In this document: positions 13,271 through 19,046 of the stretch, piece after piece
How the letters are laid out: each line of letters starts with the position of its first letter
Numbering within the stretch: position 1 is the stretch's first letter
DNA from: Parvibaculum sp.
Lineage (GTDB): Bacteria; Pseudomonadota; Alphaproteobacteria; Parvibaculales; Parvibaculaceae
Direction of reading: 5' to 3'
DNA length: 19,046 nt
NCBI GenBank assembly: GCA_014359855.1
Contig: JACIYQ010000106.1
Location: forward strand, 1 to 19,046
Notes under the pieces: model-generated
What the model saw: only the letters and a program-made list of their open reading frames with translations
Databases searched by the model: none
What the model was told of the DNA's origin: nothing
Program-made: the position numbers and the translations under genes

Positions 13271-13789
13271 ATGGCGGAGCAGAAGTCGGCATATTCCTAC
13301 GAAGATTTGCTCGAATGCGGGCATGGCCGGCTGTTCGGCCCCGGCAACGCGCAGCTGCCCCTGCCCCCCATGCTGATGATCGATCGCATCACCCATATTT
13401 CGGATGAAGGCGGCGAACACGGCAAGGGCCTCATCAAGGCCGAATTCGACATCAAGCCGGATCTCTGGTTCTTCCCCTGCCATTTCGAAGGAGACCCGAT
13501 CATGCCGGGTTGCCTCGGCCTCGACGGTGCCTGGCAGCTGCTCGGCTTTTTCCTCGGCTGGATCGGCGGCAAGGGCAAGGGACGCGCGGTCGGCGTGGGC
13601 GAAGTGAAATTCTCCGCCATGGTGACGCCCGCCATCAAAAAGATCGAATACATTATTCAGCTCAAGCGTGTCGTGAACCGCCGGCTGGTGGTCGGCGTTG
13701 CCGACTGCACCATTCTGGCCGATGGCGAACTGGCCTTCACCATCAACGACATGAAAGTCGGACTGCAAGCCGAAGGGCAGCCGGCCTGA
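13271..13789 (+). CDS. fabA: FabA, 3-hydroxydecanoyl-ACP dehydratase/isomerase
   Basis: Hotdog-fold enzyme of type II fatty acid synthesis that dehydrates 3-hydroxydecanoyl-ACP and isomerises trans-2 to cis-3-decenoyl-ACP, the entry to unsaturated fatty acids. The catalytic His71 (FPCHFEGDPIMPG) and Asp85 (CLGLDGAWQL) are in place, one residue off the E. coli mature numbering. With ATG at 13271 the protein is 172 residues, the same as E. coli FabA, and starts MAEQKSAYSYEDLL; GAGCGG lies six bases upstream. In-frame ATGs at 13265 and 13238 are possible but give longer N termini without better ribosome-binding sites. fabB follows after 54 bp, and FabA with FabB is the classical unsaturated fatty acid pair. 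Confidence 0.96.
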   Translation: MAEQKSAYSYEDLLECGHGRLFGPGNAQLPLPPMLMIDRITHISDEGGEHGKGLIKAEFDIKPDLWFFPCHFEGDPIMPGCLGLDGAWQLLGFFLGWIGGKGKGRAVGVGEVKFSAMVTPAIKKIEYIIQLKRVVNRRLVVGVADCTILADGELAFTINDMKVGLQAEGQPA

Positions 13790-13843
13790 CAGAGACGGCG
13801 CGACACAGGACAAACTCTGGATTGAAGTGAAAGAGAGGCTGCC

Positions 13844-15070
13844 ATGAGGCGAGTGGTCGTCACGGGCATGGGTATCGTCTCCAGCATCGGGAACAATGCG
13901 CAGGAGGTGACGGCGAGCCTGCGCGAGGGCAGGTCCGGCATCGTGAAGGCGGACACTTACGCCGAGATGGGCTTTCGCAGCCAGGTGCATGGCAGCCTGA
14001 AGATCGACCTCGACGAGGCGGTGGACCGGCGCGCGCGGCGCTTCATGGGCGACGGCGCGGCCTATGCCTGGATCGCGATGAACCAGGCGATTGCCGATGC
14101 GGGCCTTGAAGAGAGCGATGTCAGCAATCCGCGCACGGGGCTCATCGTCGGCTCCGGCGGCCCTTCGACGCGCGCCATCGTTGCCGCCGCCGACATGGCG
14201 CGAAGCGAACCCGTGAAAGGCCCGAAGAAGGTCGGCCCCTTCGCTGTGCCGAAGGCGATGTCTTCGACCTGCTCGGCGAACCTTTCGACCTGGTTCAAGA
14301 CGAAGGGCGTCAACTATTCGATCAGCTCTGCCTGCTCGACCTCCGCCAATTGCATCGGCAATGCGGCCGAGATGATCCAGTGGGGCAAGCAGGACATGAT
14401 GTTCGCGGGCGGCGGCGAGGAACTCGACTGGACGCTCTCGGTGCTTTTCGACGCGATGGGCGCAATGTCGTCCAAGCGGAACGACACGCCGGAAAAGGCG
14501 AGCCGCGCCTATGACAAGGATCGCGACGGCTTCGTCATCACAGGCGGCGGCGGCATCCTCGTGCTCGAGGAACTCGAACACGCAAAGGCGCGCGGCGCGA
14601 AGATCTATGCCGAAATCGCCGGCTATGGCGCGACGGCCGACGGCGCGGACATGGTGGCGCCATCGGGCGAAGGCGCGGTTCGCTGCATGAAGATGGCACT
14701 TCAGAACGTGAAGGCGCCCGTCGACTACATCAATCCGCATGCGACCTCGACGCCGGTCGGCGACATTCCCGAGATCAAGGCGATCCATGAAGTCTTCGGC
14801 GCAAAGACGCCGCCGATCAGCGCGACGAAATCGCTCACCGGCCATGCGCAGGGCGCGGCCGGCGTGCACGAGACGATCTACACGCTGCTCATGATGCAGT
14901 CGGGCTTCATCGCGGCGAGCGCGAATATCGACGAGATCGACCCCGCCGTCGCGGAGGCGAATATCGTGCGCGAGCGGATCGACAATGCCGACATCAATCT
15001 CGCGATCACGAACAGCTTCGGCTTCGGCGGCACGAACGCGACGCTGGCGCTGCAACGATATAACAGGTGA
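13844..15070 (+). CDS. fabB: FabB, 3-oxoacyl-ACP synthase I
   Basis: Beta-ketoacyl-ACP synthase I, which elongates acyl-ACP with malonyl-ACP and is required to extend cis-3-decenoyl-ACP made by FabA. The thiolase-fold Cys-His-His triad is intact: Cys164 in SSACSTSANC, His299 in NPHATSTPVGD and His334 in SLTGHAQGAAG, each one position off E. coli FabB. The C-terminal NSFGFGGTNATL loop is present. At 408 residues it has the FabB length, and the pairing with fabA argues for FabB over FabF. ATG at 13844 has GAGAGG six bases upstream. The stop TGA overlaps a possible upstream GTG start of fabI, so the three fab genes form one operon. Confidence 0.96.
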   Translation: MRRVVVTGMGIVSSIGNNAQEVTASLREGRSGIVKADTYAEMGFRSQVHGSLKIDLDEAVDRRARRFMGDGAAYAWIAMNQAIADAGLEESDVSNPRTGLIVGSGGPSTRAIVAAADMARSEPVKGPKKVGPFAVPKAMSSTCSANLSTWFKTKGVNYSISSACSTSANCIGNAAEMIQWGKQDMMFAGGGEELDWTLSVLFDAMGAMSSKRNDTPEKASRAYDKDRDGFVITGGGGILVLEELEHAKARGAKIYAEIAGYGATADGADMVAPSGEGAVRCMKMALQNVKAPVDYINPHATSTPVGDIPEIKAIHEVFGAKTPPISATKSLTGHAQGAAGVHETIYTLLMMQSGFIAASANIDEIDPAVAEANIVRERIDNADINLAITNSFGFGGTNATLALQRYNR

Positions 15071-15138
15071 ACCGGCCGGGGGAGCGTGACCGGAAATTTT
15101 CCGGAAACGTGGCCGGACAAAAGGGGAATAAACGACGC

Positions 15139-16002
15139 ATGCACGGTTCCGATGGCGAAAAGGCGGGCGAGGAAGCGCTGGTTCTGACCGGCCCGCTGAT
15201 GAAGGGCAAACGCGGCCTCATCATGGGCGTGGCGAACGATCATTCGATCGCCTGGGGCATCGCGCGCGCGCTCGCGGCGCATGGGGCGGAACTCGCCTTC
15301 ACCTATCAGGGCGAAAGCTTCGGACGGCGCGTGAAGCCGCTCGCGGAGTCGGCGGGATCGAACCTGCTCTTGCCCTGCGACGTGATGGACGCGGCGAGCC
15401 TCGATTCCGTTTTCGCGACGCTTGAAAAGGAATGGGGCGTGCTCGACTTCGTCGTCCATGCCATCGCGCATTCCGACAAGAACGAGCTCAAGGGCCGCTA
15501 TGTCGATACGACGCGCGAAAACTTCCTGCGCACGATGGATATTTCCTGCTTCTCCTTCACGGATGTGGCACGGCGCGCGGCGAAGCTGATGACGCGAGGC
15601 GGCTCCATGGTGACGCTCACCTATGGCGGCTCGACGCGCGTCATGCCGAACTACAACGTGATGGGCGTGGCGAAAGCCGCGCTCGAAGCGAGCGTGCGCT
15701 ACCTCGCGGTCGATCTCGGCCGGCACGGCATTCGCGTGAATGCGATTTCGGCGGGTCCGATGCGGACGCTGGCGGGCTCGGCGGTCGGCGATGCGCGTTT
15801 CGTCTTCAAGTGGAACAAGGCACATGCGCCGATCAAGGAATCGATCGAGCTCGATCATGTCGGCGGCGCGGGCCTCTATCTCCTCTCCGATCTTTCCGTG
15901 CGCGTTTCCGGCGAAGTGCATCACGTCGATGGCGGCTACAACATCATCGGGTTGCCGCGCGCGGAAGAGCTGAAAGCGCAGATGGAAAACGGCGATGGAT
16001 AG
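15139..16002 (+). CDS. fabI: FabI, enoyl-ACP reductase
   Basis: NADH-dependent enoyl-ACP reductase of the short-chain dehydrogenase superfamily, which does the last step of each fatty acid elongation round. Seen: the GVANDHSIAWGIA cofactor loop, and the catalytic Tyr172 and Lys179 in YNVMGVAK, spaced by seven as in FabI, with the second tyrosine at 162 (LTYGG). NAISAGPMRTLA and GEVHHVDGGYNI follow. The FabI motif HSIGF of E. coli reads HAIAH here, so the glycine linked to triclosan sensitivity is alanine. Start is uncertain: ATG 15139 (287 residues, GGGGA 11 bases upstream) is preferred; GTG 15067 overlapping the fabB stop would add 24 residues, and ATG 15199 (MKGKRGLIMG) is the shortest option. 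It is the third gene of the fabABI operon. Confidence 0.93.
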   Translation: MHGSDGEKAGEEALVLTGPLMKGKRGLIMGVANDHSIAWGIARALAAHGAELAFTYQGESFGRRVKPLAESAGSNLLLPCDVMDAASLDSVFATLEKEWGVLDFVVHAIAHSDKNELKGRYVDTTRENFLRTMDISCFSFTDVARRAAKLMTRGGSMVTLTYGGSTRVMPNYNVMGVAKAALEASVRYLAVDLGRHGIRVNAISAGPMRTLAGSAVGDARFVFKWNKAHAPIKESIELDHVGGAGLYLLSDLSVRVSGEVHHVDGGYNIIGLPRAEELKAQMENGDG

Positions 16003-16030
16003 ATTTGCAACCATTTTTAGTTGCAAATCT
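16001..16030. promoter_or_regulatory. 11-bp-arm dyad between fabI and hicA (probable HicB operator)
   Basis: Perfect arms AGATTTGCAAC (16001-16011) and GTTGCAAATCT (16020-16030) around eight bases (CATTTTTA). The left arm begins within the fabI stop codon. The right arm contains the predicted -35 of hicAB (TTGCAA). No U-run follows, so an operator is a better reading than a terminator, though it could also form an mRNA hairpin at the end of the fab transcript. Confidence 0.7.
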
Positions 16031-16049
16031 TCCGACGCCTCCCTAGATT
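16021..16049 (+). promoter_or_regulatory. Promoter of the hicAB pair
   Basis: TTGCAA (16021-16026) and TAGATT (16044-16049) are 17 bp apart, a fair sigma-70-type pair. Transcription would start near 16056, shortly before the GAGG at 16068-16071. Confidence 0.55.
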
Positions 16050-16079
16050 GATCCCGAACGACGGGACGAGGCTTGCGCG

Positions 16080-16331
16080 ACGCGGAAGGACAAGCTGATC
16101 GCACGCCTGAAGGGCCGGCCCAGAGACCTCACCTGGGATGAGTTGGTGCGGCTTCTTTCCGCCCTCGGATACGAAGAAGCCCGCAGCGGCAAGACGGGCG
16201 GATCGCGCCGACGCTTCGTTCATGCGAGCGCGCCGATCATCAGCCTGCACAAACCGCATCCGGGCAATATCGTAAAGATGTATGTCATCGACGACGTGAT
16301 GCGTGTGCTGACGGAAGAGGGTCTGCTATGA
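16080..16331 (+). CDS. HicA-like mRNA interferase toxin, start codon unresolved
   Basis: Toxin of a HicAB pair with the small double-stranded-RNA-binding-like HicA fold. The matching frame reads KDKLIARLKGRPRDLTWDEL, then VRLLSALGYEEARSGKTGGS, RRRFVHASAPIISLHKPHPG, and ends DDVMRVLTEEGLL. The common GSH catalytic motif reads GSR here; His residues remain in RFVH and LHKPHP. The family fold needs sequence upstream of 16143, yet the frame has no ATG, GTG or TTG between the stop at 16044 and TTG 16143. An ACG at 16080 lies eight bases after GAGG and just after the predicted promoter, so a rare ACG start is my reading. The alternatives are CTG 16095 or a short 62-residue product from TTG 16143. 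The stop overlaps the hicB ATG by four bases. Confidence 0.68.
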   Translation, partial: TRKDKLIARLKGRPRDLTWDELVRLLSALGYEEARSGKTGGSRRRFVHASAPIISLHKPHPGNIVKMYVIDDVMRVLTEEGLL

Positions 16332-16678
16332 CCGACCTGCTCGAATACAAAGGCTATCACGGCTCGGTTCGCTACAGCGGCGAGGACGAGATTTTTCACG
16401 GACGCATCGAGTTCATTCGCGATCTCGTGACCTATGAAGGCCGGGATGCGAAGGGGTTGAAGCGCGCGTTTGAGGAGGCGGTGGACGATTACATCGCGCT
16501 CGCCGCCAGGCAGGGCCGGGCCCCGGACACTCCGCTCAAGGGCAGTTTTAATGTGCGGACCGGACCTGACCTGCATCGCAAGGCAATGATCCTGGCCCGG
16601 AAACGCGACACCAATCTCAATACGGTCGTGACGGAAGCGCTGAAGGCCTACCTGGAAAAAGAAGAACGCCGCGACTGA
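16328..16678 (+). CDS. HicB-family antitoxin
   Basis: Antitoxin of 116 residues. The N-terminal half has the HicB partial RNase H-like fold (YHGSVRYSGEDEIFHGRI, VTYEGRDAKGLKRAFEEAVDDYI), which binds HicA. The C-terminal half (GSFNVRTGPDLHRKAMILARKRDTNLN, VVTEALKAYL) is a ribbon-helix-helix DNA-binding domain, so it probably represses its own promoter at the dyad 16001-16030. ATG 16328 overlaps the toxin stop (ATGA), giving toxin-first order as usual for hicAB. It converges on the DUF4893-like gene with only four bases between the stop codons. Confidence 0.92.
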   Translation: MTDLLEYKGYHGSVRYSGEDEIFHGRIEFIRDLVTYEGRDAKGLKRAFEEAVDDYIALAARQGRAPDTPLKGSFNVRTGPDLHRKAMILARKRDTNLNTVVTEALKAYLEKEERRD

Positions 16679-16682
16679 CCGC

Positions 16683-17294
16683 TCAGCGCCGCTTCATTTC
16701 CAGCACATTGAAGGTCGATTCAAGCTCCGGCCAGGGGAAGACCGCGCGGGCGCGGCCATCCGCGAGAAGCGAAACGATGGCGGGCTCGTCCACGAGTTGC
16801 GGGTCGGTGACGCCTCCGTCCGGCCCGGAGTATTCGCGGATCGGCCCCGAATGTCCTTCGTTCGGCGTTGCGAGCAGCACCCAGCTTTTTTCGTCGCGCG
16901 GATAGAGATAGCCGGACTGGCGCTGCGAACCGGTGAGCTTCTCGAAGAAGAGGCGGCCTTCGCGCTCGCGTACCTCGCAGCGGAACCAGCCATAGACGAC
17001 GAAGCCCGCGAAGGGCCCGCCCGCCTTGATGGTGCGGCAGTTCCAGTTGCCCTTCAGTTTTTCGGAATCGGCGGCGACGGTTTCTTCCTCCATGACGGAG
17101 ACGAGTTCGTTGCAGGAACCGCTCTCCTCGCCGGCGACACGGGACTCCATCATGCCTTTCGTTACCGCGTCCTCGTAGCGATCCAGACGGTCGAGATCGC
17201 GCGGCGTCGCGTGACTTCGCCAGTCGGGCGCTTCGCCGGCAAGCGCGGGCAAAGCCGCGAATGAAAGAAGAGCTGCGAGCAGAGCGAGGCGCAT
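16683..17294 (-). CDS. Exported DUF4893-like protein
   Basis: Predicted secreted protein of 203 residues. It starts with a classic signal peptide (MRLALLAALLSFAALPALAG), probably cut near Ala-Leu-Ala/Gly. The mature part has DWRSHATPRDLDRLDRYEDAV, then GNWNCRTIKAGG, YGWFRCEVRE, LFFEKLTGSQRQSGYLYP and a C-terminal FNVLEMKRR. The NCRTI plus KLTGSQR pattern is what I associate with DUF4893, a family of unknown function; I am only fairly sure of the family name. Three cysteines in the mature part (SCNEL, NCRTI, RCEVR) could pair in the periplasm. ATG at 17294 has GGGAGA seven bases upstream. It lies just after the pnp terminator on the same strand; read-through is its most obvious transcript source, as no separate promoter was seen. 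Confidence 0.78.
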   Translation of the reverse strand: MRLALLAALLSFAALPALAGEAPDWRSHATPRDLDRLDRYEDAVTKGMMESRVAGEESGSCNELVSVMEEETVAADSEKLKGNWNCRTIKAGGPFAGFVVYGWFRCEVREREGRLFFEKLTGSQRQSGYLYPRDEKSWVLLATPNEGHSGPIREYSGPDGGVTDPQLVDEPAIVSLLADGRARAVFPWPELESTFNVLEMKRR

Positions 17295-17305
17295 GAATGT
17301 CTCCC

Positions 17306-17345
17306 AAAAGAAAACGGGGCCGGATGGCTGACCCATCCGACCCCG
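17306..17345 (-). terminator. Intrinsic terminator of pnp
   Basis: On the minus strand a 12-bp stem GGGGTCGGATGG/CCATCCGGCCCC (plus-strand arms 17333-17344 and 17316-17327, one G-U pair, 5-base loop) is followed by GTTTTCTTTT. It ends about 28 bp after the pnp stop and just before the ribosome-binding site of the downstream DUF4893-like gene. Confidence 0.88.
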
Positions 17346-17372
17346 GAATTCTAGCGACTTTATGTCGAAAGA

Positions 17373-19046
17373 TCAGTCGCGGTCGCGACGACGACCCCGG
17401 CCACCGCCGCCTTCGCGCTTTTCGCGGGGCTGCTCGGCGGGCTCGTTTTCATAAACGATCTCTTCGCCCGTCTCCTGGTTCACATGCTTCATCGACAGGC
17501 GGACCTTGCCGCGATCGTCGAAGCCGAGAAGCTTCACCTTGACCTTGTCGCCTTCATTGCAGATGTCGGAGACCTTTTCGACGCGGTTCGGCGCCATTTG
17601 CGAGATGTGCACGAGACCGTCGCGGGGACCGAAGAAGTTCACGAAGGCGCCGAAATCGACGACCTTCACGACCGTACCTTCGTAGATCGCACCGAGTTCC
17701 GGTTCGGCGACGATGCCCCTGATCCAGTCGATCGCGGCCTTGATCGACGTGGCGTCCGAAGAAGCCACCTTGATCGTACCGTCGTCGGAGATGTCGACCT
17801 TGGCACCGGTCTTTTCCACGATCTCACGGATGACCTTGCCGCCCGTGCCGATGACTTCGCGGATCTTGTCGGTCGGAACGGTGATCACCTCGATGCGCGG
17901 CGCATGTTCGCCCATTTCGGGGCGCGCCGTGTCGAGGGCCTTCGCCATCTCGCCAAGGATATGCATGCGGCCGCCCTTCGCCTGAGCGAGGGCCTGCTTC
18001 ATGATGGCCTCGTTGATGCCGGTGATCTTGATGTCCATCTGGAGCGAGGTCACGCCTTCTGCCGTGCCCGCCACCTTGAAGTCCATGTCGCCCAGGTGAT
18101 CCTCGTCGCCGAGAATGTCGGAGAGGACGGCGAAGCGCTCACCCTCGAGGATGAGGCCCATGGCGATGCCCGCCACGGCGCGCTTCAGCGGCACGCCCGC
18201 ATCCATCATCGCGAGCGACGAACCGCAGACGGTCGCCATGGAGGACGAGCCGTTCGATTCCGTGATCTCCGAGACGAGACGGACCGTGTAGGGGAACTCG
18301 GTCTTGGCCGGAAGCACCGCACGCAGCGCGCGCCAGGCGAGCTTGCCGTGACCGACTTCGCGGCGGCCCGTGAAGCCGACGCGGCCGGTCTCGCCGACCG
18401 AGAAGGGCGGGAAGTTGTAGTGCAGCAGGAAGTTTTCCTTGTAGGTGCCTTCCAGCGCGTCGATGAACTGCTCGTCGTCGCCCGTGCCGAGGGTCGCAAC
18501 CACAAGGGCCTGAGTCTCACCGCGGGTGAAGAGAGCCGAGCCATGGGTGCGCGGGAGAACGCCCACTTCCGAGACGATCGGACGGACCGTTTCGAGATCG
18601 CGACCGTCGATGCGGCTCTTGGTGTCGAGGATCGAGTTGCGCACGATGTCGCTCTCGATCTCCTTGAAGACGCCGCCAATTTCCGTTTCCGGCACGGCGT
18701 CCGCGTTGTCGGGATCGCAGAAGGCGGCCTTGGCCTTGTCCTTCGCCCTGGAAATCGCTTCGTGGCGCTGACCCTTGTCGCGAAGACCGTAGGCCGCGCG
18801 GAGGTCGCCTTCGACGAGCGAGCGGACCCTGGAGACCAGCTCCGAATTGTCCTTCACATCGATGGCGCGCGGCTCCTTGGCGCATTTCTCGGCCAGGCGG
18901 ATGATCATGTCGATCACCGGCTGGAACTCGCGATGACCGAACATGACCGCGCCGAGCATGACGTCTTCGGAGAGCTCTTTCGCTTCCGATTCCACCATCA
19001 TCACGGCGTCCGACGTGCCGGCGACGACGAGGTCGAGAGCGCTTTC
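17373..19046 (-). CDS. pnp: Polynucleotide phosphorylase (N terminus outside window)
   Basis: 3'-to-5' exoribonuclease that breaks RNA by phosphorolysis and is a core part of the RNA degradosome. The frame is open to the window edge; 557 residues of about 700 are visible and the first RNase PH domain is mostly cut off. In order: the end of RNase PH 1 (VMMVESEAKELSED), the all-alpha linker domain, the second RNase PH domain with TRGETQALVVATLGT, GRREVGHGKLAWRAL, SNGSSSMATVCGSSLAMMDAGVPL and the catalytic aspartates in GDEDHLGDMDFKVAGT. The KH domain follows (IREVIGTGGKVIREIVEKTGAKVDI), then the S1 domain (GAIYEGTVVKVVDFGAFVNF, DGLVHISQMA). The tail is glycine/arginine-rich (GGGGRGRRRDRD), a common proteobacterial ending. 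An intrinsic terminator follows. Confidence 0.97.
   Translation of the reverse strand, partial: ESALDLVVAGTSDAVMMVESEAKELSEDVMLGAVMFGHREFQPVIDMIIRLAEKCAKEPRAIDVKDNSELVSRVRSLVEGDLRAAYGLRDKGQRHEAISRAKDKAKAAFCDPDNADAVPETEIGGVFKEIESDIVRNSILDTKSRIDGRDLETVRPIVSEVGVLPRTHGSALFTRGETQALVVATLGTGDDEQFIDALEGTYKENFLLHYNFPPFSVGETGRVGFTGRREVGHGKLAWRALRAVLPAKTEFPYTVRLVSEITESNGSSSMATVCGSSLAMMDAGVPLKRAVAGIAMGLILEGERFAVLSDILGDEDHLGDMDFKVAGTAEGVTSLQMDIKITGINEAIMKQALAQAKGGRMHILGEMAKALDTARPEMGEHAPRIEVITVPTDKIREVIGTGGKVIREIVEKTGAKVDISDDGTIKVASSDATSIKAAIDWIRGIVAEPELGAIYEGTVVKVVDFGAFVNFFGPRDGLVHISQMAPNRVEKVSDICNEGDKVKVKLLGFDDRGKVRLSMKHVNQETGEEIVYENEPAEQPREKREGGGGRGRRRDRD

Noticed and set aside
13103..15055. 650-residue minus-strand frame opposite fabA and fabB
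   Set aside because: Both sense genes have complete catalytic residues; the antisense product shows no domain and no ribosome-binding site was seen.
16143..16331. HicA starting at TTG 16143 as the true gene
   Set aside because: It has no ribosome-binding site and would start inside the first helix of the fold; kept only as an alternative.

Overview
The window looks like chromosomal DNA from a GC-rich alphaproteobacterium. The evidence is the Irr-type Fur regulator, the ubiB-coaBC-dut order, the fabA-fabB-fabI operon, a phasin, and strong G/C use at third codon positions. A Parvibaculum-like lineage is my guess, from general resemblance only. There are no rRNAs, tRNAs, CRISPR arrays, transposases or prophage genes. 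Most of the window is core metabolism, with two small toxin-antitoxin pairs and one visibly decaying spot.

Layout. (1) 1-4363, plus strand: the 3' part of ubiB (ubiquinone), coaBC (coenzyme A), dut (dUTP hydrolysis), an Rrf2-family regulator and cysK (cysteine synthesis). The coaBC-dut-Rrf2 stretch is tightly packed, and a perfect hairpin separates the regulator from cysK. (2) 4427-6075: an HxlR-type regulator on the minus strand faces a gene for a DsbA/2-hydroxychromene-2-carboxylate isomerase-like protein. Their shared control region holds two operators with identical half-sites 33 bp apart and a three-repeat Pho box. The isomerase gene has lost its 3' end at a palindromic repeat, and the thioesterase gene after it has lost its middle. 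(3) 6082-9147: a phasin, a ThiF/MoeB/HesA-type E1-like enzyme with all four expected zinc cysteines replaced, a glyoxylate/hydroxypyruvate reductase-like dehydrogenase, and a secreted SH3-domain protein.

(4) 9187-9838: a MazEF/AbrB-PemK pair with a perfect operator palindrome. (5) 9863-13076: a minus-strand operon of rubrerythrin (no rubredoxin domain), a GlpC/HdrD-like iron-sulfur protein and a DUF3501 protein, with irr beside it. The same 19-bp dyad type lies upstream of the -35 of the rubrerythrin promoter and over the presumed start site of irr. This makes a compact, probably Irr-controlled, iron/peroxide module of unknown exact function, and it is the best candidate here for an under-described system. 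(6) 13271-16002: fabA-fabB-fabI for unsaturated and general type II fatty acid synthesis. (7) 16001-16678: a HicAB pair with an 11-bp-arm dyad overlapping its promoter; the toxin has no normal start codon at the expected place. (8) 16683-19046, minus strand: a secreted DUF4893-like protein, an intrinsic terminator, and the C-terminal four fifths of pnp (polynucleotide phosphorylase).

All product names rest on reading motifs in the translated sequence. No database search was run.
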